From NCBI GenBank assembly GCA_002379985.1, contig DFVG01000030.1, positions 188,129 through 252,128 of the forward strand: a stretch of DNA of 64,000 bases. The letters are read 5' to 3'. The translations under genes and the position numbers were made by a program. The notes below the pieces were generated by a model. That model saw nothing but the letters and a program-made list of their open reading frames with translations, was not told the DNA's origin and did no database searches. Origin of the DNA: Flavobacteriaceae bacterium UBA4166 (GTDB taxonomy: Bacteria > Bacteroidota > Bacteroidia > Flavobacteriales > Flavobacteriaceae). Of the stretch, positions 50,351-60,173 are shown piece by piece (the stretch's first letter is position 1; each line of letters begins with the position of its first letter).

Positions 50351-51764
50351 GACTGCTTCTAATGCTATACCATTCTATTGTTTTACCGATCAATTTTGGG
50401 ATCACCCAAACTCCTGCCAAGATACCAATATAGTACGAGTACGCATTGGCAAAATCGCCTCGAAGCAAAAAGATAAGGTGAATGGCAAAATAAAATGCCA
50501 TGATTTTTTTAATGTAATCGTTGCTCTTCAGCCAAGAAAGCAGCTTTACAATTACCAATGCCAATAAGATTGCCATAAGGATAACGCCTACGACACCAAA
50601 ATTAATATAGCCTTCGCTGGGGAAGGGGTTTGAAAGATTGTTGTAGCCAAATCGATAGTCGGAGATTAGATAGTCTCCTATAAAGATTCCTGTGGTATCA
50701 GGTTTGCTTTCCCATACGCCTCTGGGCACAAAGAAGAATATTCCACTCAGCAACTGATGCCCCCACGTCAACCCTTCTTGTTGCACATAATCGATCGTGG
50801 TCATAAAGTTAGCGAACGCATCGTAATTGAGCGTGTTAAAGGCTGAGGTAACTCCGCCTCCTTTCATTTGTTCAAAAAAGATCATCGGGTCTTTGTAAAT
50901 TTCCTCAAAGGTAGCGTCGCTATGGGTAAAGATGGCCGACAACGGAAACAGGATGACCATCGTGAAAAATAGGAAGAACAAGGTTTTAAAGTTGGTGTTT
51001 AAGAGCTTCGGAAGAAATAAAAAGATCAAGGAAATATAGATTGGTCCCAAAGCATTCCGCTTTTCCGTCAGTGGATTTTTGAACCACAGTAGCAAGGCTA
51101 GAAAAGCCAACATCAATGCCCCCACAATCACAAGGTTTAAGGCTTTCTTATTCCCTTTCACCAAATATTGAACACATAGCAACACACCGGCAAAAGGAAT
51201 TAGAAATAACACTTTTTTGTAAATCAACAATAGGGCGGTGGAATACGGTGAGGCCATCCACGAAGGGCGGCTTATTTCATTCAACACAAAACCAATACTA
51301 ACCACAAACACCAACAATGAAATTCCAAAGAGTATTGAAATCCAAATCGGTAGGACTCCTTTCAACCGATTGGTTATCTTCGGCACCTTTCGCAATGGCG
51401 GAATTTTTTTAAAGAAGAAATAACTTCCGATAAACACCCCATGAAATAAGCAGGTCATAAAATTCGTATAGATCACCAGATCGGGGCGATAGGGAAAGTT
51501 GGTCATGAATTTGGCATTCGGCTCCAAGGAGTTGATCTGAATTATAGGTGCTACGGTAAAAAACAGGAAAAAGAAAACAATATATGCCGATAGGAAGGGC
51601 GAATATTCTTTGTCTACAAAAAGATGTATAAAAAGGATGGTTGTTAACAGAAGCTGACTGCAAAGAAAAGAAAGCCACACCCCGATGCTCGCGTCAAAAA
51701 ATGCAAAGAGCAACAGGGAAATTCCCAGATATAGGACCAAGAAAAATGCTTTAGCTTTCATCAT
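50331..51764 (-). CDS. Oligosaccharide repeat-unit polymerase (Wzy-like)
   Basis: 477 aa with about 12 membrane helices. The periplasmic-loop-type segment (F-V-P-R-G-V-W-E-S-K-P, then N-P-F-P-S-E-G-Y-I-N-F-G-V-V-G) resembles O-antigen polymerases. It should join lipid-linked repeats in the periplasm after Wzx flipping. Start at the first of two tandem ATG codons (51764). It overlaps the upstream GT4 gene by 14 bp and the downstream gene by 20 bp. Confidence 0.8.
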   Translation of the reverse strand: MMKAKAFFLVLYLGISLLLFAFFDASIGVWLSFLCSQLLLTTILFIHLFVDKEYSPFLSAYIVFFFLFFTVAPIIQINSLEPNAKFMTNFPYRPDLVIYTNFMTCLFHGVFIGSYFFFKKIPPLRKVPKITNRLKGVLPIWISILFGISLLVFVVSIGFVLNEISRPSWMASPYSTALLLIYKKVLFLIPFAGVLLCVQYLVKGNKKALNLVIVGALMLAFLALLLWFKNPLTEKRNALGPIYISLIFLFLPKLLNTNFKTLFFLFFTMVILFPLSAIFTHSDATFEEIYKDPMIFFEQMKGGGVTSAFNTLNYDAFANFMTTIDYVQQEGLTWGHQLLSGIFFFVPRGVWESKPDTTGIFIGDYLISDYRFGYNNLSNPFPSEGYINFGVVGVILMAILLALVIVKLLSWLKSNDYIKKIMAFYFAIHLIFLLRGDFANAYSYYIGILAGVWVIPKLIGKTIEWYSIRSSHGKRSE

Positions 51765-52836
51765 TTCTTTCCGTTAATGATATAAAGGGTGCCGTCATCG
51801 CCTCTATGGAATACGCTTTGGCACATGCCTTTGAAATAGTGTTCCGCATTGCCATCCATTCGTCTTTTTTCCGATAGATGTCGATGAGCTGTTCTTTAAA
51901 GTCTTCTTCGTTATCTGTTTCGAAAAAAATCGCGTTTTTTCCCTCTTCAAGGGCTTCAATTTCAGGAGAATGATGCTCCTTTTTTGAAACTAACATAGGC
52001 ACGCCAAACCCTAAACTTTGTGTGATCGATAGTCCCACATAGCCCGGAGAGACACTAAACAGGGATTGATTGTATAATCCTTTCAGCTTGCTGTATGCTG
52101 AAATTTCTCCGAGTAATTGTATTCGGTCTGTCATCTCATGGGTAGTTATCCATTCGGCAATTGCTTCTCTTTCCGGTCCGGCTCCCACTATCCAAAGGTG
52201 AACATTTTTTGGGAGGTCTCCTAAAGCTTTTGCAAACCCTTTCACCATAAAAAAAGGCTTCTTCGCTGCTGTAAGACGACCCACATAGATTAGATGTCGC
52301 GGCTTCGCATTCGTTGCTTCAGCGCTCATCTGATCGCTTCGATAGAGTGCATTGGGAGCTGCCCAGATTGCTTTGTTGGGCATTTTATGCTGTAATTCGC
52401 GTTGCTGTTTGTGGGTGTATACAATGACTGCGGAAGCCATTTGTCGCATCCAGTGTCTTATGGTGTCGGTAGGAGCGTCTTTTCCGGTTCTTGGCCATGC
52501 GTGGCCCCACAAAATCGTTTTTCGAGCAAACAGTCTACGGAGAATCAGAAAAATCCAATTTGAGAGAATTCGAGGGTTTAATTCCATCACAAGCGTTGCT
52601 TTAGAAAACAACAAATGCCAGTGTCCCGTTTGAAACAATACCTTTTTCTTTAGTAGAAAATGGTTTTTCAGTTTTTTTGCCTCGATATGTTCAAAATCGG
52701 AGGTAATCGAGGCTTCAAAGTAACGTTCGCCAGCATACAGTTCAAATTGCTCTCCTAGTACTTCTCGTAAATATTGGAAGAATGCACTGCGATAATGCGG
52801 AGTGGTAGTTTGTATGATGACGAGCCGCTGTTTCAT
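51751..52836 (-). CDS. Glycosyltransferase family 4
   Basis: 361 aa GT-B enzyme. Motifs include L-I-Y-V-G-R-L-T-A-A-K-K-P, V-G-A-G-P-E-R-E and the C-terminal G-L-S-I-T-Q-S-L-G-F-G-V-P. It overlaps the Wzx gene by 4 bp and the Wzy gene by 14 bp. The sugar is unknown. Confidence 0.88.
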   Translation of the reverse strand: MKQRLVIIQTTTPHYRSAFFQYLREVLGEQFELYAGERYFEASITSDFEHIEAKKLKNHFLLKKKVLFQTGHWHLLFSKATLVMELNPRILSNWIFLILRRLFARKTILWGHAWPRTGKDAPTDTIRHWMRQMASAVIVYTHKQQRELQHKMPNKAIWAAPNALYRSDQMSAEATNAKPRHLIYVGRLTAAKKPFFMVKGFAKALGDLPKNVHLWIVGAGPEREAIAEWITTHEMTDRIQLLGEISAYSKLKGLYNQSLFSVSPGYVGLSITQSLGFGVPMLVSKKEHHSPEIEALEEGKNAIFFETDNEEDFKEQLIDIYRKKDEWMAMRNTISKACAKAYSIEAMTAPFISLTERNDES

Positions 52837-54083
52837 GCGTCTTTTTTATCTTTTCTGAATCGTGCGTACGCAACTACCAACATGATTGCTTCCGTGATAA
52901 CTGCAGAGGTAGCAACACCATATATTCCGAAATAAATTCCCCCAACAATCGCCAGAACGAGATTGACACCACCGGCCAACATCATCACAAACATTCGCTG
53001 TTTGTAGTTCTTAATAGCGGGAAAGTACAGGCCTAAAAAGAGCATGTTTAGCGAAGAAAATACGGCGATCAAGCCTAGTAGCTGTAGCACCTCACTATAG
53101 CTTTCAATAAAAGCATCATCATATACAAAATGAAGAATATCTGATGCTAGCCAAAAAATGATTCCGGCGAGTACGACACTCGACAAGAATACAGGCCATC
53201 GTAATTTACGAACGAAGGAGATTACTTGATTAAGTTTCTTTTTAGCCAACCACGGAAAGATCGCTTGATACAGCGGCACATACACATTTTTGATCGCTAA
53301 GATCAATTTTTCCATACTTGCATATACTCCGGCAATGGCTTCTCCTCCAATCATTCCCAAAATAAAGGTATTGCTGGAAGCATATAAGCTGGTCGAAAAG
53401 TTGGAAACGAACAAGCTTGAAGATTCTACCATCAGCGCTTTAGAGGCTTTAACTTTTGGGCGTACCCAACTCACATATTTCAAACTATATAAAAGCCCAA
53501 TAATCCCTGCCACCACAAAACCACCTCCATAGCAAATGGGCACCCACAAATAGTCTTGCGGACTCAAAACCACTACAAAGATGGAGGCCGTAAACAAGCC
53601 CTTTGCGACCACATTAATGATGGTGATCACCCTCATTTTCTCAATTCCTTGAAAAAACCAAGTTGGAAAAATAGCATGCCCCACCACCATAATAAAACTA
53701 AGAATATACACTAAGGGATCGGCCTGAAACCGTGGAATACTGCTCACCAGAAGTGCTACAACACAGAAAGCAACCACAAGTAAGGCTGCTTTTACCAAGA
53801 ACACATTCCAAAAAAATTGTGACAGCTGCTTCTTGTCTTCGCGTAGCAGAGAGACTTCTCTAGTGGCGCTTATGTTGAACCCAAAATCAACAATTACCGT
53901 TAAAAAAACACCCAATGCCTGAGCGATCATGACCAAACCGTATTTTTCTGAGCCCAAGGTTCGTACCAGATACGGAAGGCTGATCAGCGGTAATAGGAAA
54001 TTCGCTCCCTGAATAAAAAGTAAGGCCGTATAGTTCTCTATAATGGTGCGCCCGCTTTTATTGTTCCATACGGCTTTGAACAT
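52833..54083 (-). CDS. wzx: O-unit flippase Wzx
   Basis: 416 aa with about 12 membrane helices; the N-terminal I-E-N-Y-T-A-L-L-F-I-Q-G-A-N-F-L-L-P-L and Y-L-V-R-T-L-G-S-E-K-Y-G motifs match Wzx of the polysaccharide-transporter family. It flips the completed undecaprenyl-linked repeat unit across the inner membrane for Wzy. It is distinct from the flippase at 23.4 kb. Sits next to a methyltransferase-like gene 4 bp away. Confidence 0.92.
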   Translation of the reverse strand: MFKAVWNNKSGRTIIENYTALLFIQGANFLLPLISLPYLVRTLGSEKYGLVMIAQALGVFLTVIVDFGFNISATREVSLLREDKKQLSQFFWNVFLVKAALLVVAFCVVALLVSSIPRFQADPLVYILSFIMVVGHAIFPTWFFQGIEKMRVITIINVVAKGLFTASIFVVVLSPQDYLWVPICYGGGFVVAGIIGLLYSLKYVSWVRPKVKASKALMVESSSLFVSNFSTSLYASSNTFILGMIGGEAIAGVYASMEKLILAIKNVYVPLYQAIFPWLAKKKLNQVISFVRKLRWPVFLSSVVLAGIIFWLASDILHFVYDDAFIESYSEVLQLLGLIAVFSSLNMLFLGLYFPAIKNYKQRMFVMMLAGGVNLVLAIVGGIYFGIYGVATSAVITEAIMLVVAYARFRKDKKDA

Positions 54084-54087
54084 GGCG

Positions 54088-54705
54088 TTATTTTTTGATG
54101 AAAAAAGTGGTATCGGTCACGCCATTGGTTGTCCATATAGAGCGCCAATCTTTCACTGAGTTATAGAACGCCGCCCATGATTCGGTCATTTTTTCCGGAA
54201 ACGGACCCAAGGAATGGGGTGAAGAAGTGCTGTAGGGCAAATATCGATGCGAGTCATCTAAGAGCAGAATTCCTCCTTGCTTTAATTTATCGACCGCAGC
54301 ATTTGCAATGAGATTTCGGTGTTTTCCATCGACAATAATAAAATCAATGGATTGTGGATCCAGATCCTTTACAAATTGAACATACGGAGAGGTTTCCGGA
54401 GTTCCTTCCGCAGTCTTGAACAAATAGGTAACATTCGATAGTTCTTTGGCTTCTAAAAGCGACTGCACACGATCATGCCATTCTTTATGATCTTCAATAC
54501 TCGTAAGTGCTGCACATCGTTCGGCATACCATGTAGTACTTCGGCCCGACCCCATTTCTACGCCAATATCTGTGGGGCTCAACAAGCTGTCCAAAAGCGT
54601 AATCGCCGAAGGGTTCACCCATGGCAATTCCGGATGTCTTTTTTCAAAAAGATAATTTTGAAGTCGGTTGTACACATATTTCGGGCTCCAGTGCTTTTTA
54701 ATCAT
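54088..54705 (-). CDS. Class I methyltransferase-like protein in the polysaccharide locus
   Basis: 205 aa. G-V-E-M-G-S-G-R-S-T-T-W-Y-A fits the SAM-binding glycine loop, and I-D-F-I-I-V-D-G-K-H-R is a motif common in FkbM-like or O-methyltransferase families. It may methylate a sugar of the repeat unit or chain end. The gene overlaps fcl by 4 bp (ATGA) and is 4 bp from wzx. I cannot assign the target. Confidence 0.72.
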   Translation of the reverse strand: MIKKHWSPKYVYNRLQNYLFEKRHPELPWVNPSAITLLDSLLSPTDIGVEMGSGRSTTWYAERCAALTSIEDHKEWHDRVQSLLEAKELSNVTYLFKTAEGTPETSPYVQFVKDLDPQSIDFIIVDGKHRNLIANAAVDKLKQGGILLLDDSHRYLPYSTSSPHSLGPFPEKMTESWAAFYNSVKDWRSIWTTNGVTDTTFFIKK

Positions 54706-55757
54706 GAGGTGCTATTTTGAAGATACCAATGGTAAAGTTTTTCAATACCCTCTTCCAAAGAGACAGTATGTTTCCACCCAAGTTCGTGAAGTTTCGTCAC
54801 ATCTGTAAGTTTTTTGAAAGTACCATCGGGTTTTTCGGCATTAAAGACAAGATTTCCTTTAAAGCCGATTGTTTTTTTAATCTGAAGCGCAAGTTCTTCT
54901 ATGGAGATGTCTGTTCCTGTCCCAATATTGATATGGGTGTTTCTAATTTCTTCGGAATCGGAAGGCATTACATCTTTAAAGTCGCGATGTTGCATTAGGA
55001 ACACACAGGCTTCTGCCATGTCTTCGCTCCACAAAAACTCGCGTCGCGGCCTTCCGGTGCCCCAAATTTCTACTGAGTTCTCCGTAACTCCGAAACGATT
55101 GAGAATGGTTTCGGCTTCGCTTTCTGTAGCAACCCCTAGGTTTTTTATAACGGCGTTCATTCCGCCTTCCGAAAGTAGTTTTGCCAAATGCATTTTTCGG
55201 ATCAAAGCAGGCAATACATGTGATTTTTCTAAGTTGAAGTTATCGTTATATCCATAAAGATTTGTGGGCATTACCGATAGGAAGTTCGTTCCGTACTGAA
55301 TGTTATAACTCTCACACATCTTGATCCCGGCAATCTTGGCAATGGCATAGGGTTCGTTGGTGTATTCCAGCGGTCCTGTGAGTAGCGCATCTTCGGGCAT
55401 GGGTTGCGGGGCTTCTTTCGGATAGATGCAAGTGCTTCCTAAGAACAACAGTTTTTTAACGCCATGAACATAACTTTGATGAATAACATTGTTTTGAATC
55501 ATCAAGTTCTCATAGATAAAATCAGCTCTGTAGGTGTTGTTTGCTACGATGCCGCCTACTTTTGCGGCTGCTAAGAAAACATATTCGGGGGTTTCCGAAG
55601 CAAAAAATGAAGCGACGGCAGCCGTATCGGCAAGGTCAAGCTCGGCATGAGTACGCGTAACAAGTTGCGTATAGCCTTGCGCTTCCAGCGTTTTTTTGAT
55701 CGCACTGCCCACCAGACCACGATGTCCCGCAATATATATCTTCGCGTCTTTCTCCAT
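54702..55757 (-). CDS. fcl: GDP-L-fucose synthase
   Basis: 351 aa. Rossmann motif G-H-R-G-L-V-G-S-A, catalytic Y-A-I-A-K and the G-S-T-C-I-Y-P-K-E-A-P-Q-P-M segment are diagnostic of GDP-4-keto-6-deoxymannose epimerase/reductase. It converts the Gmd product to GDP-L-fucose with NADPH. It follows gmd after 5 bp. The 351-aa length is slightly above the usual ~320. Confidence 0.96.
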   Translation of the reverse strand: MEKDAKIYIAGHRGLVGSAIKKTLEAQGYTQLVTRTHAELDLADTAAVASFFASETPEYVFLAAAKVGGIVANNTYRADFIYENLMIQNNVIHQSYVHGVKKLLFLGSTCIYPKEAPQPMPEDALLTGPLEYTNEPYAIAKIAGIKMCESYNIQYGTNFLSVMPTNLYGYNDNFNLEKSHVLPALIRKMHLAKLLSEGGMNAVIKNLGVATESEAETILNRFGVTENSVEIWGTGRPRREFLWSEDMAEACVFLMQHRDFKDVMPSDSEEIRNTHINIGTGTDISIEELALQIKKTIGFKGNLVFNAEKPDGTFKKLTDVTKLHELGWKHTVSLEEGIEKLYHWYLQNSTS

Positions 55758-55762
55758 AGCGA

Positions 55763-56881
55763 TTATTCGTAGTAGTTAAGGGTCTTGTAGCCTCCTTGAC
55801 GCAAATAGCTGTCTTTTTTCATCAACTTTAGATCCCCCTTCATCATATCAGACACCAAATCACTTAAGCTATGTTCTGGTTTCCAGCCCAATTTACGATG
55901 TGCTTTCGAGGCATCTCCTATTAAGAGGTCTACTTCCGTAGGGCGGAAGTATTTCTCATCAACTGCTACTACTACTTGACCTTCAGAGACAGGATATTCG
56001 GGATTTTCCGAAGACACTACAATCCCTTTTTCTTCAATTCCGGAACCTTCAAACCTCAACGTAATGCCTACATGTTGAAAGGCCATAATTACGAAATCAC
56101 GAACAGGTGTGGTTTCACCGGTTGCAATCACCCAATCTTCGGCCTCCTCTGCCTGGAGGATCATCCACATCATTTTTACGTAATCTTTTGCGTGGCCCCA
56201 ATCGCGTTTTGCGTCGAGATTTCCTAAGTACATTTTTTCTTGTAATCCTAGGGCAATTCGAGACGCTGCTCTCGTGATTTTTCGGGTTACGAATGTCTCT
56301 CCTCGGATAGGAGATTCATGGTTAAAAAGAATTCCGTTACAGGCAAACATATCATAAGCTTCCCGGTAATTTACCGTTGCCCAATAGGCATATAATTTAG
56401 CCACCGCATACGGGCTACGGGGATAGAAAGGTGTTTCCTCCGTTTGGGGCACTTCTTGTACTTTTCCATAGAGCTCTGAGGTAGATGCTTGGTAGATACG
56501 CACTTTCTGCTCCATGCCCAATGCACGTACGGCTTCGAGTAGGCGCAATGCCCCTAGACCGTCTGTATTGGCCGTATATTCGGGCATTTCAAAAGAAACC
56601 TGTACATGGCTCATCGCCCCTAGGTTGTAGATCTCATCGGGCTGCACTTCTTGTATAATACGCAATAAGTTTGTGCTATCGGTAAGGTCGCCATAATGCA
56701 AAAAGAACTTGGCGTCCTCTTCATGTGGGTCTTGATACAAATGATCAATTCTATCTGTGTTGAATAATGACGAACGGCGTTTGATACCGTGGACGACATA
56801 ACCTTTTTTCAACAAAAACTCACTAAGATAAGCGCCATCTTGTCCTGTTACGCCGGTAATGAGTGCTATTTTATTTTTCAT
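55763..56881 (-). CDS. gmd: GDP-mannose 4,6-dehydratase
   Basis: 372 aa. NADP motif T-G-V-T-G-Q-D-G-A-Y-L, catalytic Y-A-V-A-K and the S-H-V-Q-V-S-F-E-M-P segment are typical of GMD. It converts GDP-mannose to GDP-4-keto-6-deoxymannose, the step before Fcl. No GDP-mannose synthesis gene (manB/manC) is in the window. It starts 21 bp after the Wzz-like gene. Confidence 0.97.
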   Translation of the reverse strand: MKNKIALITGVTGQDGAYLSEFLLKKGYVVHGIKRRSSLFNTDRIDHLYQDPHEEDAKFFLHYGDLTDSTNLLRIIQEVQPDEIYNLGAMSHVQVSFEMPEYTANTDGLGALRLLEAVRALGMEQKVRIYQASTSELYGKVQEVPQTEETPFYPRSPYAVAKLYAYWATVNYREAYDMFACNGILFNHESPIRGETFVTRKITRAASRIALGLQEKMYLGNLDAKRDWGHAKDYVKMMWMILQAEEAEDWVIATGETTPVRDFVIMAFQHVGITLRFEGSGIEEKGIVVSSENPEYPVSEGQVVVAVDEKYFRPTEVDLLIGDASKAHRKLGWKPEHSLSDLVSDMMKGDLKLMKKDSYLRQGGYKTLNYYE

Positions 56882-56902
56882 GGGTTGCGTGTATGGAAAT
56901 CG

Positions 56903-57904
56903 TTACGAACGAGATTCTCGATTTTCTATTTTTTGTTTGAGCGTGCGATAGGTATATCTAACAAATACGATCAATAAGAAAAAGAATACCAATAGAAACG
57001 GATATACAATATGTTTTTTATCAGTAATTCCAACGTCTTTTGCGGTTTGAATGCTACTAACAACCACCATCGCATCTTCCAGTCCTACCATGTTATTCTT
57101 GAGCGTTTCGATCTCTTCAGATAATTCCGACTTAAACAAGAATATTTCTCTGAGGTCAATAGTCGACGCATTGTTAAAAAATGACAAGCTGCTGGATTTT
57201 TGGTTGACCAAGGTCGAAGCATCGGTATACACATCAATCAATTCATTCATTTGTGCTATGGAGCGTTCATTTTGGTCGATCCGCTCCTGATAATTCTTCT
57301 TGGCTTCCTGCGCTAGCGCTCTAATATAGGGCTGCTCATTCACGTAATTGAGCAGTGAAGGGAGTTTCTTCAATCCATCTTCTGAATTGAAGCTCAATAT
57401 TAGTTTATGATAATCGTAATTAGAATAGAATTTTTCCGAAGCAAATACGCCTCCATCGTCTTCCTTCACTTCTAGTTCAGAAACGATGGTTTCGAAAGTT
57501 CGGTCACTACTTTCAATTTTTTCCAAAAGTTTCACTACATCTACGACCGGAGAGATCTCTACGGCTCGAAACGCAGGTTCATTGGGGTCAAGTCCTACAG
57601 ATCGCAAAAACAAGGTGTCCTCTTCTTCTAAATTTGCATGAAACTGCTCAACGGCATTGTAGACATACGGTTGACTCTCAAAATTAGTTTTTACGATGAG
57701 CACTGATTTGTGGTTTTCAGCGCCTCCCATTAGAAGCCCTAACAGTACACCGCCAATAATGAGCAGTGCGATCACCCACCAAAACTTGATTATAAAAGCA
57801 ATTCCCTTAAAAACGTGCTTCATAATTCTGTAAAACCACCGACCAAATAGGTCAAAAAGATCCGTAAGATCCATTTCTTGTTCATGGGTATCTTTCGTAC
57901 TCAT
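56903..57904 (-). CDS. Wzz-like polysaccharide chain-length protein
   Basis: 333 aa with membrane helices at ~40-65 and ~300-322 and a periplasmic, coiled-coil-containing middle (E-R-I-D-Q-N-E-R-S-I-A-Q). This is the Wzz topology that sets chain length. It lacks the C-terminal Walker-type tyrosine kinase of Wzc and the usual Pro-rich motif before helix two is not obvious, so the family call is from topology and context. It lies between rmlD and gmd. Confidence 0.75.
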   Translation of the reverse strand: MSTKDTHEQEMDLTDLFDLFGRWFYRIMKHVFKGIAFIIKFWWVIALLIIGGVLLGLLMGGAENHKSVLIVKTNFESQPYVYNAVEQFHANLEEEDTLFLRSVGLDPNEPAFRAVEISPVVDVVKLLEKIESSDRTFETIVSELEVKEDDGGVFASEKFYSNYDYHKLILSFNSEDGLKKLPSLLNYVNEQPYIRALAQEAKKNYQERIDQNERSIAQMNELIDVYTDASTLVNQKSSSLSFFNNASTIDLREIFLFKSELSEEIETLKNNMVGLEDAMVVVSSIQTAKDVGITDKKHIVYPFLLVFFFLLIVFVRYTYRTLKQKIENRESRS

Positions 57905-57914
57905 ATGTTCACAA

Positions 57915-58772
57915 TTAGATATTCATATTTTTTATAAGCTGCTGTAAACTGTAACGCCAAGGCACTGTTTGCATTGCAAAAGTGTTACAAATCTTTGAGT
58001 TGTCCAAAACGCTGTACTTCGGTCGTTCGGCAAAGGTAGGGTAATGGTCGGTTTGCGCAAGGTTTACCGTTTCAATTTTTCCGGATTCTTCAAAGATGGC
58101 CTTCGCAAAATCAAACCAGGTGGCACTTCCCGCATTCGAGTAATGATACACGCCAAAACGATCAGATTGTTGACTAATGATATGCAGCAAGGCTTTTGCC
58201 AAATCATTGGCATTCGTAGGGGCTCCCAGCTGTTCTGTGGTAATTTTCAAGGGCTTTTCTTCCGAAGCAAAACGCAGCATAGCCGTTAAGAAATTCTGCC
58301 CATATTGCGAATACAGCCAAGAGGTGCGTACTATAAAATGCTCCGGTAGTATTTCAGCCAAGCGTTGTTCTCCTTCGTATTTAGAGCGCCCGTACACATT
58401 GATGGGATTCGGAGTGTCCCCTTCGGAATAGGGTGTTGTTTTGGTTCCATCAAACACGTAATCGGTGGAGACATGTAGTAATCGCACCTTGTGCTGGAGA
58501 CACACCGTTGCCAAATTCCCTACTGCTGTTTTATTGATAGCAAAGGCTTTCTCTATTTCCTTTTCTGCTTGATCCACCTGTGTATAGGCTGCCGTGTTGA
58601 TGCAGTAATCCACCGGGTTCGACTTAAAATAATCTTGTAAGGCTTCCTTATGGGCAATGTCAAGCATTTCTCTGGATGTAAAACTACAGTTGAGAGAAGG
58701 AAAGGTTTGTGAGACATCAGCCAAACAAGTTGCGAGTTGGCCCTTTGCGCCTGTAACGAGTACGTGTATCAT
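57915..58772 (-). CDS. rfbD: dTDP-4-dehydrorhamnose reductase
   Basis: 285 aa. V-T-G-A-K-G-Q-L-A (NADPH), D-Y-V-F-D-G-T and catalytic Y-G-R-S-K-Y-E-G-E match RmlD. It performs the last step to dTDP-L-rhamnose. Its start overlaps the rfbC stop by 4 bp. Confidence 0.96.
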   Translation of the reverse strand: MIHVLVTGAKGQLATCLADVSQTFPSLNCSFTSREMLDIAHKEALQDYFKSNPVDYCINTAAYTQVDQAEKEIEKAFAINKTAVGNLATVCLQHKVRLLHVSTDYVFDGTKTTPYSEGDTPNPINVYGRSKYEGEQRLAEILPEHFIVRTSWLYSQYGQNFLTAMLRFASEEKPLKITTEQLGAPTNANDLAKALLHIISQQSDRFGVYHYSNAGSATWFDFAKAIFEESGKIETVNLAQTDHYPTFAERPKYSVLDNSKICNTFAMQTVPWRYSLQQLIKNMNI

Positions 58773-59317
58773 GAAATTACCTCCTGAAAGCTAGGCAGGG
58801 AGCGATCCTTTTCTGAAATTAGTAATGCTTCCTTCGGAAGATGCCAATCTAGCGCAAGGGTTGCGTCATTATAGATGATTCCGCCTTCGGAAGCTTTGTC
58901 ATAAAACTGATCGCATTTGTAAGCGAAGATGGAGTATTCCGAAAGTGTAACGAATCCATGAGCAAATCCTTTGGGAACGAATAATTGTTTTCTGTTTTCT
59001 TCGTCTAAGATGACCGAAACATGCTGGCCAAAGGTGGAGGAGCCCTTCCGAAGATCCACAACGATGTCTAACACCTTTCCCTTGATAACACGAACCAGTT
59101 TCGCTTGGGCCTTGGGACCGGTCTGAAAATGGAGCCCGCGTAATACGCCTCGCGCAGAAATAGATTGATTGTCTTGAACAAAATCGATATCAAGTCCGGT
59201 TGCGTTTTTAAAATCGGCTTTATTATAGGTTTCAGAAAAAACACCGCGCGCATCTTCATAAGCAGCAGGTATTAGCGTAAAGCAATCATTAAGGGCTGTG
59301 GGCTCAAAAATCAACAT
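58769..59317 (-). CDS. rfbC: dTDP-4-dehydrorhamnose 3,5-epimerase
   Basis: 182 aa using the ATG at 59315-59317, which sits just past the rfbA stop; the longer open frame runs into rfbA and is rejected. R-G-V-L-R-G-L-H-F-Q carries the catalytic His, and V-P-K-G-F-A-H-G-F-V is the second conserved block of RmlC. It epimerises C3 and C5 of dTDP-4-keto-6-deoxyglucose. Coupled to rfbD by a 4-bp overlap. Confidence 0.96.
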   Translation of the reverse strand: MLIFEPTALNDCFTLIPAAYEDARGVFSETYNKADFKNATGLDIDFVQDNQSISARGVLRGLHFQTGPKAQAKLVRVIKGKVLDIVVDLRKGSSTFGQHVSVILDEENRKQLFVPKGFAHGFVTLSEYSIFAYKCDQFYDKASEGGIIYNDATLALDWHLPKEALLISEKDRSLPSFQEVIS

Positions 59318-59318
59318 A

Positions 59319-60173
59319 CTACAATTGTAAAAGGTGTTTTCCGTAGCCACTTTTCAGTAAGGGTTCGGCTAAGGTGTGTAGTTGTTTTTTATCGATGAAT
59401 TTCATTTCATAAGCGGCTTCTTCAATCGCTCCTATTTTAAGTCCTTGGCGTTCTTCGATTACCTCAACGAACTGTGAAGCCTGCATTAGCGAAGCAAAGG
59501 TTCCGGTATCCAACCAAGCAGTACCTTTGTCTAGGATGCTCACGCTTAACGTTCCTTGCTGAAGATATACGTTGTTCACGTCTGTGATCTCTAACTCTCC
59601 TCGATGGCTGGGGCTAATATTTTGTGCTATTTCCACGACTTGATTATCATAGAAATAAATTCCCGGAACAGCGTAGTTAGATTTTGGCTTTGCCGGCTTT
59701 TCTTCAATAGAGAGGGCTTTTCCATCGTCATCAAACTCCACAACCCCGTAACGCTCTGGGTCGTGGACATGATAGGCATAGATGATGCCGCCTTGTGGAT
59801 CATTGTTGGCTTGTAGTAACTCTTTCAATCCCGAGCCATAAAAAATATTGTCTCCTAAGATCAAAGCTACTTTCTCTTTTCCGATAAACTCTTTGCCAAT
59901 GATAAATGCTTCTGCCAGCCCATTGGGTTCTTCTTGTACTGCATACTCAAACTGACACCCTAATTGAGACCCGTCTCCCAGCAGTTTCTCAAACAGCGGC
60001 AAGTCTTGCGGTGTGGAAATAATCAATATCTCACGGATTCCGGCATACATCAAGGTTGACAATGGATAATAGATCATGGGCTTGTCATAGACCGGCATCA
60101 ATTGCTTGCTAACCGCTAGGGTTAATGGGTGAAGTCGCGTCCCCGAGCCGCCTGCTAAAATAATCCCTTTCAT
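59319..60173 (-). CDS. rfbA: Glucose-1-phosphate thymidylyltransferase
   Basis: 284 aa. G-G-S-G-T-R-L-H-P-L-T, K-Q-L-M-P-V-Y-D-K-P and L-G-D-N-I-F-Y-G match RmlA. It makes dTDP-glucose from dTTP and glucose-1-phosphate and is the feedback-regulated entry to dTDP-rhamnose. It overlaps rfbB by 4 bp. Confidence 0.97.
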   Translation of the reverse strand: MKGIILAGGSGTRLHPLTLAVSKQLMPVYDKPMIYYPLSTLMYAGIREILIISTPQDLPLFEKLLGDGSQLGCQFEYAVQEEPNGLAEAFIIGKEFIGKEKVALILGDNIFYGSGLKELLQANNDPQGGIIYAYHVHDPERYGVVEFDDDGKALSIEEKPAKPKSNYAVPGIYFYDNQVVEIAQNISPSHRGELEITDVNNVYLQQGTLSVSILDKGTAWLDTGTFASLMQASQFVEVIEERQGLKIGAIEEAAYEMKFIDKKQLHTLAEPLLKSGYGKHLLQL

